From: Sterolibacterium sp964437515
Lineage (GTDB): Bacteria; Pseudomonadota; Gammaproteobacteria; Burkholderiales; Rhodocyclaceae
Assembly: GCA_964437515.1 (NCBI GenBank)
Contig: CAYTHB010000006.1
Location: 7,479-71,478 of the forward strand
Length of the DNA: 64,000 nt
Direction: 5' to 3'
The notes under the pieces were generated by a model. That model did not search any database. It had not been told where the DNA came from and worked only from the letters and a program-made list of their open reading frames with translations. Shown in pieces: positions 35,542 through 44,286 of the stretch. The translations under genes were made by a program, and so were the position numbers. Numbering within the stretch: the stretch's first letter is position 1; each line of letters opens with the position of its first letter.

Positions 35542-36993
35542 ATGAACGCCAGAAAAACCACCGCAGCAAAATCGACCGCTGCAAAACCCAAAAACAAGCT
35601 GTTCGTTCTCGATACCAATGTGCTGATGCACGATCCATTGAGCCTGTTCCGCTTCGAGGAACATGACATCTTTCTGCCGATGATGACGCTGGAAGAGCTC
35701 GATGCCAACAAGAAAGGAATGACCGAAGTCGCACGCAACACGCGCCAGGCGACCCGCCTGCTCGATGAGGTCATCTCAAGTGGCGGTGATGAAGCGGCCA
35801 TTGAAAACGGCATACCGCTGCTTGAACCTTCGCATCACATGGCTAGTGGGCGTTTATTTCTACAAACCTCGTTCATCAACACTCTCGTCCCTCAAGCGCT
35901 CCCCAGCGGCAAGGCCGACAATCAGATTCTCTCGGTTGTCATGCATCTGTGTGAACAAAATCCGGGGCGTGCCGTCATCTTGGTGTCCAAAGACATCAAT
36001 ATGCGCATCAAGGCGCGCGCGCTGGGCTTGTCATCGCAAGACTACTTCAATGACAAGGTGCTCGAAGACACCGATTTGCTCTACACCGGCACACGCGAGC
36101 TTGCAGCCGATTTTTGGGATAAGCATGGCAAGGATCTCGAATCCTGGAAGCAGGACACTCGCACCTTCTATCGTATCAAAGGTCCCTTGTGCAAAGACCT
36201 GCTGATTAACGAGCATGTCTGGCAGGAAGGCGCGCAACCACTTTACGCATGGGTACGCGAAACCGATGCTAAATCAGCCGTACTGGAAACGCTGGTGGAT
36301 TACACCCACCAGAAAAATGCGGTCTGGGGTATCACCGCACGCAATCGCGAACAGAATTTCGCACTCAACCTGCTGATGAATCCCGATATTGATTTCGTGA
36401 CCCTCCTAGGCCAGGCAGGAACGGGGAAAACCCTACTCACGCTCGCGGCCAGCCTCACCCAGGTGCTCGACAGCAAACGCTATTCCGAAATCATCATCAC
36501 CCGCGTGACGGTTCCGGTCGGTGAAGACATCGGTTTCTTGCCGGGGAGCGAAGAGGAAAAAATGACCCCCTGGATGGGCGCACTGGATGACAATCTCGAT
36601 GTGCTCAATCGTCCGCCCGAGGATACCGGTGGCTCTGCCGCCAGCGGTGAATGGGGACGTGCAGCAACCATGGATCTCATTCGTAGCCGCATCAAGGTCA
36701 AGTCACTCAACTTCATGCGGGGTCGCACCTTCATGAACAAATTCCTCATCATCGACGAAGCCCAGAATCTCACGCCCAAGCAGATGAAAACACTCATCAC
36801 CCGTGCAGGCCCCGGTACCAAGGTGGTCTGTATGGGCAACATCGCCCAGATTGATACGCCCTACCTCACCGAAGGCAGCTCCGGTCTGACCTACGTCGTC
36901 GATCGTTTCAAGGGCTGGGCACATTCCGGTCACATCACCTTGCAACGCGGCGAACGTTCACGTCTGGCTGACCATGCGGCCGAAGTACTTTAG
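35542..36993 (+). CDS. PIN domain - PhoH-family ATPase
   Basis: The ATG at 35542 is preferred because AGGGA lies 6 bases upstream; an ATG two codons earlier abuts it. 483 residues. The PIN ribonuclease-like domain starts with 'FVLDTNVLMHDP' (about 21-32) and includes 'LVSKDINMRIKA'. The PhoH domain has Walker A 'GQAGTGKT' (about 290-297) and Walker B 'FLIIDEAQ' (about 400-407). This fused form is a predicted RNA-degrading or unwinding ATPase. The stop codon lies within copy B of the dispersed repeat. Confidence 0.88.
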   Translation: MNARKTTAAKSTAAKPKNKLFVLDTNVLMHDPLSLFRFEEHDIFLPMMTLEELDANKKGMTEVARNTRQATRLLDEVISSGGDEAAIENGIPLLEPSHHMASGRLFLQTSFINTLVPQALPSGKADNQILSVVMHLCEQNPGRAVILVSKDINMRIKARALGLSSQDYFNDKVLEDTDLLYTGTRELAADFWDKHGKDLESWKQDTRTFYRIKGPLCKDLLINEHVWQEGAQPLYAWVRETDAKSAVLETLVDYTHQKNAVWGITARNREQNFALNLLMNPDIDFVTLLGQAGTGKTLLTLAASLTQVLDSKRYSEIIITRVTVPVGEDIGFLPGSEEEKMTPWMGALDDNLDVLNRPPEDTGGSAASGEWGRAATMDLIRSRIKVKSLNFMRGRTFMNKFLIIDEAQNLTPKQMKTLITRAGPGTKVVCMGNIAQIDTPYLTEGSSGLTYVVDRFKGWAHSGHITLQRGERSRLADHAAEVL

Positions 36994-37070
36994 CGTGAAA
37001 CAACGAAAACGGAGTCGAGTTGAAGCTTCGAGCGTAGCGAGCCAATCAGTAGCCGCCCCTTGAGGGGCGG
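36990..37070 (+). repeat. Dispersed intergenic repeat, copy B, with terminal hairpin
   Basis: It starts with TTAGCGTGAAACAACGAAA (36990-37008), contains GTTGAAGCTTCGAGCGTAGCG, and ends in a perfect hairpin CCGCCCC-TTGA-GGGGCGG (37053-37070). Copy D aligns without gaps, in reverse orientation, over 66 bases at about 75% identity. The hairpin may end phoH or protect its RNA, but lacks a T-run. The phoH stop codon is inside the repeat. Confidence 0.7.
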
Positions 37071-37139
37071 ATGGGTGGGGTGGGTGTCTAGGGTAACGTT
37101 TGTTTCATCCTCTGTGGGTGGAGACGGCTACCATGCACG

Positions 37140-37934
37140 TTAATCGCTGTTCAAATCGTTGTTCATACTCAAGCAAGCCACGACCGGCGCATGGTCAGAA
37201 GGTCGCTCCAGACGGCGGGGTGCCTTGTCGATAACACTGGCTGTACATTTTTCAGCCAGTGTTGATGACAGCAAAATGTGGTCGATCCGCAATCCCTGAT
37301 TGCGGCGAAACCCCATCATTCGATAGTCCCACCAGGAAAAACTTTTCTCGGGCTGCTCAAAACATCGGTAAGCATCCACCAAGCCCATGTCGATCAATCG
37401 ACGGAACGCCGCACGTTCAGGCTCACTACAAAGGATCTGGCCTTGCCATGCGGCAGGATCATGCACATCGCGATCTTCCGGAGCGATGTTGTAATCCCCC
37501 AATAAGGCTAGATGAGGATACGTCTGCATTTCTGCCATAAGCCAATGCTCCAGGGCATCCAGCCAGCGCAGTTTGTATTGATACTTATCCGATTCAAGGC
37601 TCTGACCATTGGGAATATAAACACAGACCACACGCACCCCGGCCACGGTCGCACTGATGACACGGCGTTGCTCATCCTCGAAGCCTTCGATGCCTCGGGT
37701 AACACACGCGATCTCCAGCGGTTTTCGTACAAGAATGGCTACGCCGTTATACGTTTTTTGTCCGCTAAAAACAGCGCTGTATCCTGCCGCTTCAATTTCA
37801 GCAACGGGAAAAACCTTGTCCTCCATCTTGAGTTCCTGAAGACAAAGCACATCCGGCGTTTCCTGCTGCAACCAGTCCAGCACTTGTGGCAGGCGCACTT
37901 TCAGTGAATTGACATTCCAGGTGGCAATCTTCAT
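37140..37934 (-). CDS. xth: Exodeoxyribonuclease III
   Basis: A 264-residue AP endonuclease/3'-exonuclease. Motifs: 'WNVNSLKVR' at the N-terminus, 'LQELKMED' with the metal-binding Glu (about residue 35), 'LLGDYNIAPEDRDVHDP' (about 147-163), 'RIDHILLS' and the C-terminal 'SDHAPVVA' His. It repairs abasic and oxidised DNA sites. The length is standard. It lies alone between convergent phoH and the recombinase-family gene (same strand, 40-base gap). Confidence 0.93.
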   Translation of the reverse strand: MKIATWNVNSLKVRLPQVLDWLQQETPDVLCLQELKMEDKVFPVAEIEAAGYSAVFSGQKTYNGVAILVRKPLEIACVTRGIEGFEDEQRRVISATVAGVRVVCVYIPNGQSLESDKYQYKLRWLDALEHWLMAEMQTYPHLALLGDYNIAPEDRDVHDPAAWQGQILCSEPERAAFRRLIDMGLVDAYRCFEQPEKSFSWWDYRMMGFRRNQGLRIDHILLSSTLAEKCTASVIDKAPRRLERPSDHAPVVACLSMNNDLNSD

Positions 37935-37974
37935 GAAAAAAATCCGGTTCGACGTATTCGGGGTGACTTAAAAA

Positions 37975-39987
37975 TCAGGGATGCTCGGCAGGATTTTCGG
38001 CATCATTTTCATGCCTTGTTGATGATTGTGGCACGATGAAAAAATCCCGTGGCTGGCTCAAAAACCGGCGAGCCAACACTGCTGCAATCGGGCGTAGCTC
38101 CGAAAACCGGCGTTGCCGCGAACGCAAGGCCGTTGCCAGTGCCAAGGCAAAACTGACCCCCAGATTGGTGGCTCCGATCAAAGCGACACTCCCCAAGCCT
38201 AACAGCAAGACCCAGTTTTCCAGATTGAAATTGGTCGCAATGGCCACGAATGCAAGATAGGCGGATGAAAAAGTGATATGCCGGATATCCAGCGGCAAGC
38301 CCACGAGAAAGCCAATAAAACCGGTCATGCCCAACATCATGCCGAAGTAAAAATTACCTGCCAGCGCACCCAGGTTATGTTCGAGATAACGCCCTAATTG
38401 TCTTGTTCGCTTTTCACCCAGCACACGCAGCAACAAAGGATGCGCAGCAATACGTTCAGGGATATGGTGGTACAGCGACTTGTTGTCGTAATAGCCCGAA
38501 ATCAGCCCTGCAACAAACAGCCATACACCGGCAATGGCGGCATGTGGAAGCGCATAACCCTCGATCGGTCGCAGGTCATTCAACAACGCGAGTGTTTTTT
38601 CGGAATTGATGAGAGACTCACCAAATTGCACGCTCCATAACCAGCCCAGAATAAAAGCCACGGGCATGACCAGCAACACATTACCCAGAATGGCAATGAA
38701 CTGGGTGCGTGCCACCTTGACGATCAACTCAACCAAGGCACGATGTCCCCCCCCTATCTTGCGACCAGAGGGAGGCAAAGTGGCGGCAATAGTGGCTGCC
38801 GTCATGGCCGGTTGCTTGGTGGCAATCGTTCCATGCAATAAATGCACGATCACAAACCCCAGGCCGTAGTTGAGTCCAAACGCCAATGCTTCAATCAATG
38901 GGGGCAGATGCAGTTTCGCAATCATGATTTTCAGCAAAGCCATGAATCCCACGATGACACCGGCACCCGCTGCCGCACGGAACATCGCCCACCATTCTTC
39001 TTTGCTGTCTGCAATGTAATGCTCTCCGGTATGGCTGGCGTGTTCGGTCACCTGCAATGCCAGCAACTCCGTGTTTTCCCTGAAAACATCACGCAGACTA
39101 TTCTTGCGGTTTTCAGCCTCCACCCATTGAAGGAATAAATGCAGCAAGGTTTCTCCTTGCTGCTGCGATGGAGTGAGGTCTGCCAATATCAGCAAGCTTT
39201 GCATCCGTTCGACATGCTGATCCAGCCGGAGCAAATGATAGGTCAGACTCACGGAAACCCCGTGCCGCCGCGCATGTTTCCGGATGCTGTTAATCTGCGC
39301 CGTGCATTGATCGAGGAGCACCAGAATGTGTTTTGGATCGTCTTTCAACGCCACGTTTTCAGACTGCGCATGGCGATAGGCATCAATAAAACGCAAAGCC
39401 TCGACATTTTGACGCACAAAGGGAGATTCGAAGCGCGTCATGTCGGGCGCGTTTTGAACCATTTCGGGCTCCAAACCAATGGTAGCGATGCGGCAAGACA
39501 AGACCTGTATGGCCTCAAGCAGTTGCAACCGCTCCCTTCCATCAAACAGGAGAGGCTCCGTGAACAAACTGCGCCACAAATCAGACCAGACCTCATAAGG
39601 GATATTTGACAGCCAGACATGATCATCCTGCCGATGAAACAACAGCCCGACGACATCTTTCAGCAGTGCCGGATTCGGGATGATGGGCAGTAAGCGCTCT
39701 CCAAGACGACGGCGCAGACCCGGAAGCAGTTGTTCATTGGAAAGAATGCCCGTCTCTGTATAAAGCTGAACCTGATGAGTCTTTTCAAAAAGCGACTTCA
39801 ACTGTTGGCGAAGTGCCTGCCGGTAAGGCATCTGACGTTCCAGCAAAAAAGACAAAGCACGCAGATTATTGATTGCCGTGACATGCTCACTCGCCCGTCG
39901 AGGACGTATCGCATCCACCAATGCCTGCAAATGAAAAAGTGCTTGCTCATCCGGATGAGCAAGCATGGCCTTGAATATCGATTCCAT
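37975..39987 (-). CDS. Gcr-type 'site-specific recombinase' family membrane protein
   Basis: A 670-residue protein of the SpecificRecomb family (Neisseria Gcr-like), widespread in Betaproteobacteria. Residues 1-320 are soluble and helical ('YRQALRQQLKSLFEK', 'LSNIPYEVWSDLWRSLF'). From about 335 there are several membrane segments, including 'HAAIAGVWLFVAGLISGYYDN' (around residue 490) and a C-terminal pair. The recombinase name comes from an effect on pilin variation in Neisseria; nothing in the sequence shows DNA-cutting residues, and the membrane topology argues against direct recombination. Confidence 0.82.
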   Translation of the reverse strand: MESIFKAMLAHPDEQALFHLQALVDAIRPRRASEHVTAINNLRALSFLLERQMPYRQALRQQLKSLFEKTHQVQLYTETGILSNEQLLPGLRRRLGERLLPIIPNPALLKDVVGLLFHRQDDHVWLSNIPYEVWSDLWRSLFTEPLLFDGRERLQLLEAIQVLSCRIATIGLEPEMVQNAPDMTRFESPFVRQNVEALRFIDAYRHAQSENVALKDDPKHILVLLDQCTAQINSIRKHARRHGVSVSLTYHLLRLDQHVERMQSLLILADLTPSQQQGETLLHLFLQWVEAENRKNSLRDVFRENTELLALQVTEHASHTGEHYIADSKEEWWAMFRAAAGAGVIVGFMALLKIMIAKLHLPPLIEALAFGLNYGLGFVIVHLLHGTIATKQPAMTAATIAATLPPSGRKIGGGHRALVELIVKVARTQFIAILGNVLLVMPVAFILGWLWSVQFGESLINSEKTLALLNDLRPIEGYALPHAAIAGVWLFVAGLISGYYDNKSLYHHIPERIAAHPLLLRVLGEKRTRQLGRYLEHNLGALAGNFYFGMMLGMTGFIGFLVGLPLDIRHITFSSAYLAFVAIATNFNLENWVLLLGLGSVALIGATNLGVSFALALATALRSRQRRFSELRPIAAVLARRFLSQPRDFFIVPQSSTRHENDAENPAEHP

Positions 39988-40082
39988 GATTTCCCGTGAT
40001 TAAAAAAGTACGACGCTGTCGTACAGCCAGTGCTTATATCGTGATTGCAAATCTCACTGACAAGAAAGCGTCTACAGACCTA

Positions 40083-42476
40083 TTACGCAGACAGACTCTT
40101 GGATAGCTCATCGTTGATGCGCGTAATCGTCGGCACGAACTGCGCCATGGGGACAGGGCGCGAGAAATAATAGCCTTGACCATACCCACACCCGGCTTCA
40201 CGCAGCAGGCGGAATTGATGTTCATCTTCAATCCCTTCAGCCACGACACCCAAGCCCAGACTACGTGCCATGGTAATGATGGCATTGACCAGGGCATGAT
40301 CGCTGTTATCCGTCTGCATGTCCCGGATGAATGAGCCATCGATCTTGACGGTATCCAGAGAGAAGCGTTTCAGATAAGACAGCGAAGAATAGCCGGTTCC
40401 AAAATCATCCATGTAGATACGGACGCCAACCTCTCTCAATCGTGAAATCCATTGCTGCGCGATGGTGACATTACTCATCAGCACGCTTTCCGTAATTTCG
40501 ATGGCCAGCGCATCGGGTCGCAGACCGTAATGGGTCAGCATGGCAATGACCATGTCGATCGTCATTTCCTCCGGAATCTGCCGCACCGAAACATTGACGG
40601 ACATGTACAAATCCAGCCCTTCATTACGCCAGCGTGCAATGTGTTGACTGGCTTCCTGCATCACCCAGTTTCCGAGGTCGCCGATCAACCCGACCCGCTC
40701 TGCCATGGGCACAAAAACATCGGGGGAAACAGAGCCGTGCTGTTGGTGCGTCCAACGTAACAGTGCTTCGCCGCCCACGACACGTCCCTTCTGGATATCG
40801 ACAATGGGCTGACAATACAGTTCCAGTTCCCGCGCCGTTACAGCCGCACGAAGATCGTCTTCCATCCGGCGACGATGCTCGGCAACAGCCTCGTGCGCAG
40901 ATTCGAAGAAAACACAGGAATGGGTCTCGGCAACGACATTGCTCAAAGCCAGCTCTGCCCGCCTGAGCAGCGGTTGCAGTTCTTTTCCATCTTCCGGAAA
41001 GCAGGAGACGCCAATCCGCACACCCAGCATGACAGGAACGTCCCGGGTCTCATCCAGCCCCACATACGGCAGCGACAACTGTTCCGCCATGGTATTGATA
41101 TGACGTTTTGCAGCATCACGATCATGCTCGCCCGTCAGTATCAATGCGAATTTGGTGCCACTGATGCGGGCAATGAAACCCCCTTCTTTCATGTGAGAGC
41201 GCAAACGGTTGGCAACCGAGACCAGCACCCGGTCACCCATGGAAAATCCCCTAGCCTCGGTCACTTGCCGTATGCCGTCAAAATCAATACGCACCAGCAT
41301 GAAAGGCGGGCTGTTCTCATGCAGATGAGCATAGGCTTGCGTCAAGCCTTCACGATTGGCAAAGTTGGTTAATGAATCCGTTACGGCAAGACGGCGTGCT
41401 GACAGCTCATCTTTTTTGATGGCTGTCACATCGGTCACCGTGCCTTGTACGCTACCATCGCCTAGGGGAATCATCGCCACACGCAACCAGCGCGTGTCAC
41501 CCCGTCGCCCATCCAGCTGAAAATCATTTTCCTGAGCGCGGCCGCCTTCATCCAGGCTTTGCCTGAGCATGGTCAGCAGCTCCTCTGGATTGTGCCACTG
41601 GGGCTCATCCAATGAACGAGAAACGGGCGCGCCTTTCTTGACATGAGGCAACCAGGTGAGTTCGGCAAACGCTGGATTGAAGGAGGTTAGCGTGCCTTCA
41701 CGGCTGGCGACGAAAATACCGGCATTGGAATGATCGAACAGATCATGATATTTGCGTTGATCGATTTCTTGCTGTTTCCGGAGATGACGTTCCTGATCCA
41801 GAACACTGACCAGTCGCCCCGTCAGATGATTGATATCGCCCACCAGACGTCCAATCTCGGTACGTTCATGCCCATCAGGAATACCGAGTTGCTCACCGCT
41901 CGTGACCTTCAGGTAATGCATGTGATCCGATGTCTGCTTGATGGGGCGCACGACCAGATAAAACAAGGTCGTTGCTGTCGCTCCAATAACCAACAACAGC
42001 ATGGACATCAGGATGACACCCGATAAACGGACATTTTCAGCCACCCGTGCATCAATGACTTGCTGATCGACCTCCATCTGCATCAAGCCAATGATTTCTT
42101 TCTTGTTGAAAGGAGAATGTATTTTCCGCGTCACCAGATTTGCGTTCACCGCCTCGTGGGGTTCTGATCGCACCGCGGTGGCAAGATCATGGTCGCCACT
42201 CGTGATGACGATACGACGCACCTCACTGTTTCGCAGCAAACCCTGGACGACCTCCTTGGCCAACTGCTCATCATTAGCAAAACACGCCACGCTAACGGTA
42301 CTTTCAACGGTATCCAATAGCTCATTCAGCTTTTGCATCGTCATGTGCTGAACGCGTTCTGCCGCAATTCGTGCAGCAAAAAAACTGGATGCCGTCCCCA
42401 TCAAGATCGCGATCGCGACCACTGCCATCAAGCTGCGCGCCAAAATCCCATGCCACCACCGTGTGGGCATGCTCAT
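40083..42476 (-). CDS. Sensor HAMP-PAS-(degenerate GGDEF)-EAL c-di-GMP phosphodiesterase
   Basis: 797 residues. Two membrane helices (about 14-35 and 152-175) enclose a periplasmic sensor ('ACFANDEQLAKEVVQGLL'). A HAMP region (about 177-230), a PAS (about 240-350), a GGDEF-fold domain (about 360-525) and an EAL domain (about 535-785) follow. The GGDEF motif is replaced by SGTKF (439-443), so cyclase activity is unlikely. The EAL domain keeps EALLRW (570-575), 'NVSVRQ', 'EITES', 'DDFGTGYSS', the 'VKIDGSF' Lys and 'EGIED', so c-di-GMP hydrolysis is expected. It starts 3 bases after the PstS-like gene. Confidence 0.88.
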   Translation of the reverse strand: MSMPTRWWHGILARSLMAVVAIAILMGTASSFFAARIAAERVQHMTMQKLNELLDTVESTVSVACFANDEQLAKEVVQGLLRNSEVRRIVITSGDHDLATAVRSEPHEAVNANLVTRKIHSPFNKKEIIGLMQMEVDQQVIDARVAENVRLSGVILMSMLLLVIGATATTLFYLVVRPIKQTSDHMHYLKVTSGEQLGIPDGHERTEIGRLVGDINHLTGRLVSVLDQERHLRKQQEIDQRKYHDLFDHSNAGIFVASREGTLTSFNPAFAELTWLPHVKKGAPVSRSLDEPQWHNPEELLTMLRQSLDEGGRAQENDFQLDGRRGDTRWLRVAMIPLGDGSVQGTVTDVTAIKKDELSARRLAVTDSLTNFANREGLTQAYAHLHENSPPFMLVRIDFDGIRQVTEARGFSMGDRVLVSVANRLRSHMKEGGFIARISGTKFALILTGEHDRDAAKRHINTMAEQLSLPYVGLDETRDVPVMLGVRIGVSCFPEDGKELQPLLRRAELALSNVVAETHSCVFFESAHEAVAEHRRRMEDDLRAAVTARELELYCQPIVDIQKGRVVGGEALLRWTHQQHGSVSPDVFVPMAERVGLIGDLGNWVMQEASQHIARWRNEGLDLYMSVNVSVRQIPEEMTIDMVIAMLTHYGLRPDALAIEITESVLMSNVTIAQQWISRLREVGVRIYMDDFGTGYSSLSYLKRFSLDTVKIDGSFIRDMQTDNSDHALVNAIITMARSLGLGVVAEGIEDEHQFRLLREAGCGYGQGYYFSRPVPMAQFVPTITRINDELSKSLSA

Positions 42477-42479
42477 GAT

Positions 42480-42896
42480 TTATTTTCCGAATTCAAAAAC
42501 GATGCGAACACGATGATCCACCTGGGAGCGATCCACATACGCCAAGGTGCCAGGATACTTTGCCACCTCGGCAACAGCCTCGGTCGGGGTATTCACGACT
42601 CTGGGGGGATGTATCTTGCCCGAAAATACGAGTCGCGACCAGTAGGCACTGATTTGTGAAAGGTTTTTATCCACCAACTGCCTGTAAAACGACTCCCGCA
42701 TCCCGGATTCATAAGGTTGATCCAGCGGTTCGGCAGTCAATCCCGAAGCTAGCATACGATAACGACCCAAGTAGATATTCACGACTTCATTGCGACTCAG
42801 CTGTTCGATACCACTTTTTACATTGGCGACCAGCACCAAGTCTGCCTGAGCCGGCAAGGCGACAAAACAGAAAAAAATGAAGATCAGGCGGCGCAT
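42480..42896 (-). CDS. Small periplasmic PstS-like (phosphate-binding-fold) protein
   Basis: 138 residues with a signal peptide (cleavage near 'PAQA-D', residue 18). It matches the short PstS-like proteins: 'GIEQLSRNEVVNIYLGR', 'SGMRESFYRQLVDKN', 'YWSRLVFSGK' and 'VAKYPGTLAYVD', about half the length of true PstS. It is not part of an ABC operon here. It lies 2 bases after a porin-like gene and 3 before a membrane EAL gene, so it may be the periplasmic partner of that sensor. Ligand unknown. Confidence 0.75.
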   Translation of the reverse strand: MRRLIFIFFCFVALPAQADLVLVANVKSGIEQLSRNEVVNIYLGRYRMLASGLTAEPLDQPYESGMRESFYRQLVDKNLSQISAYWSRLVFSGKIHPPRVVNTPTEAVAEVAKYPGTLAYVDRSQVDHRVRIVFEFGK

Positions 42897-42898
42897 GG

Positions 42899-44212
42899 TC
42901 AGAACACAAAATCGTAAGTTATCGACAAAACATCCGTCTTGCCATTCCAGTTACCGTCAATGCGGGCATAAGGAAAACGGGAATTGGGCTTTCCACGAAC
43001 GGCATCCCATTGCAGCTTGAGTGCCTGATTACGGCTGAAATCCCAGCGTGTTCCCAGCGTCCAAGTGTGCTGGTCTTCATGCAAGTTCTGCGTATAGGTC
43101 TGGTACCCTGCAATCAACGGTGCCAGTAGAGAAATGTTTGGCAAACCCGTATCGTATTGAACCGCATGTGATTTCCAGAAGGATGCCCCTACATAAGGGG
43201 TCAATGCCTTGATTCGATAGCCGCCCAAAACATAGGCCGCATGACTGTCCTCGAACAATTTCGATTCATGATGGATGCTATTCCACATGCCTTGTAGCAA
43301 CAGGGGCCCTTCGTCATAAACCAGCCCCAGCGAGATGTAATTGCTTGCCTTGTCCTTGGTCACCATGGTCTCTGCAGCAGCAACAGGCTGTGAAAGATTG
43401 AGCACCTGCCCTGCCTGACGTAACAAGTCTCTCATTCCATAGTCATTCGGATCATGCGAGAAACGTATCCGTGCAAAATTGGCTCGCACAAGCCATGGGC
43501 CGGTTTGATAATCCAGCACAGCCCCCCACAACGGTGAACCGCTGGAATCCCACACACCCGGCCCTCCGGCTGTTTTTTCCGGCATTTTTCCCGCAAACAA
43601 CTTTCCACGGACAATGCCTTCAGCAATGGGGGTCGCCATGCTGGCATCCACGCCATCCAGGCGCGAAAAAAATAGGGGACTGAAAAAATCGGGGGAAGGC
43701 CGTACCGGTAAATAGGAATAGCCCACCAGCCGTGAATCGGCATTCATCATGAAATCCGCACCAATGCGACCCAGCCGGAATGCCATGCGGGGGTCAGGCT
43801 CCCATTTTGCAAAAGCCCACATCACCTCCGGTTTGAAGCTGTGCTCGTAATCCAGCTTGGAGACGACTTGACCGACGAGTTCCACATCAGGGTGCACCTG
43901 CCAGTTAAGCTGCAAACCCAAAATGCTATCCGTAATCCCTGACCAGTTCCCGGACTTGAGACCACTGGTTTGTGACAGATCGCGAACGAATTCGGCATTG
44001 GGAGAAGATGAACGCGCGAGCCCCAGCGTGCCAAAGCCGCTGAAGGTGACGTTGGAGGGCAATGAGGAGGATGGCACCTCGCTCATCGCTTCATCGTCAG
44101 CGCGCGCGTCCTCGATGCTCAATAGGGTGAGCATGATGAGTCCAAGTAAAAACATCATGGACAACATCGATGTCAGGCGCTGCCGCACAGGAAAAATACA
44201 CATGATATTCAT
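42899..44212 (-). CDS. Outer-membrane beta-barrel (porin-like) protein
   Basis: The ATG at 44212 gives 437 residues; several nearby methionines make the exact start unsure. A long hydrophobic N-terminus (about residues 10-37, ending near 'DARAD') is a signal peptide. The mature chain is rich in alternating strands with aromatic ends ('GFGTLGLARS', 'YISLGLVYDEG', 'YVGASFWKSH') and ends 'ITYDFVF' with the terminal Phe expected for outer-membrane insertion. Substrate unknown. It heads a compact operon with the PstS-like and EAL genes. Confidence 0.75.
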   Translation of the reverse strand: MNIMCIFPVRQRLTSMLSMMFLLGLIMLTLLSIEDARADDEAMSEVPSSSLPSNVTFSGFGTLGLARSSSPNAEFVRDLSQTSGLKSGNWSGITDSILGLQLNWQVHPDVELVGQVVSKLDYEHSFKPEVMWAFAKWEPDPRMAFRLGRIGADFMMNADSRLVGYSYLPVRPSPDFFSPLFFSRLDGVDASMATPIAEGIVRGKLFAGKMPEKTAGGPGVWDSSGSPLWGAVLDYQTGPWLVRANFARIRFSHDPNDYGMRDLLRQAGQVLNLSQPVAAAETMVTKDKASNYISLGLVYDEGPLLLQGMWNSIHHESKLFEDSHAAYVLGGYRIKALTPYVGASFWKSHAVQYDTGLPNISLLAPLIAGYQTYTQNLHEDQHTWTLGTRWDFSRNQALKLQWDAVRGKPNSRFPYARIDGNWNGKTDVLSITYDFVF

Positions 44213-44286
44213 CAAGAGCACATGGTTTTTTCAAATATGGATTCGTATTATGCCTTCAAAAAGGCTAATTTGACGTTTAAATAAAT

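Noticed and set aside
37053..37070. Rho-independent terminator of phoH
   Set aside because: The stem is perfect, but no T-run follows, and it belongs to the dispersed repeat; function is left open.
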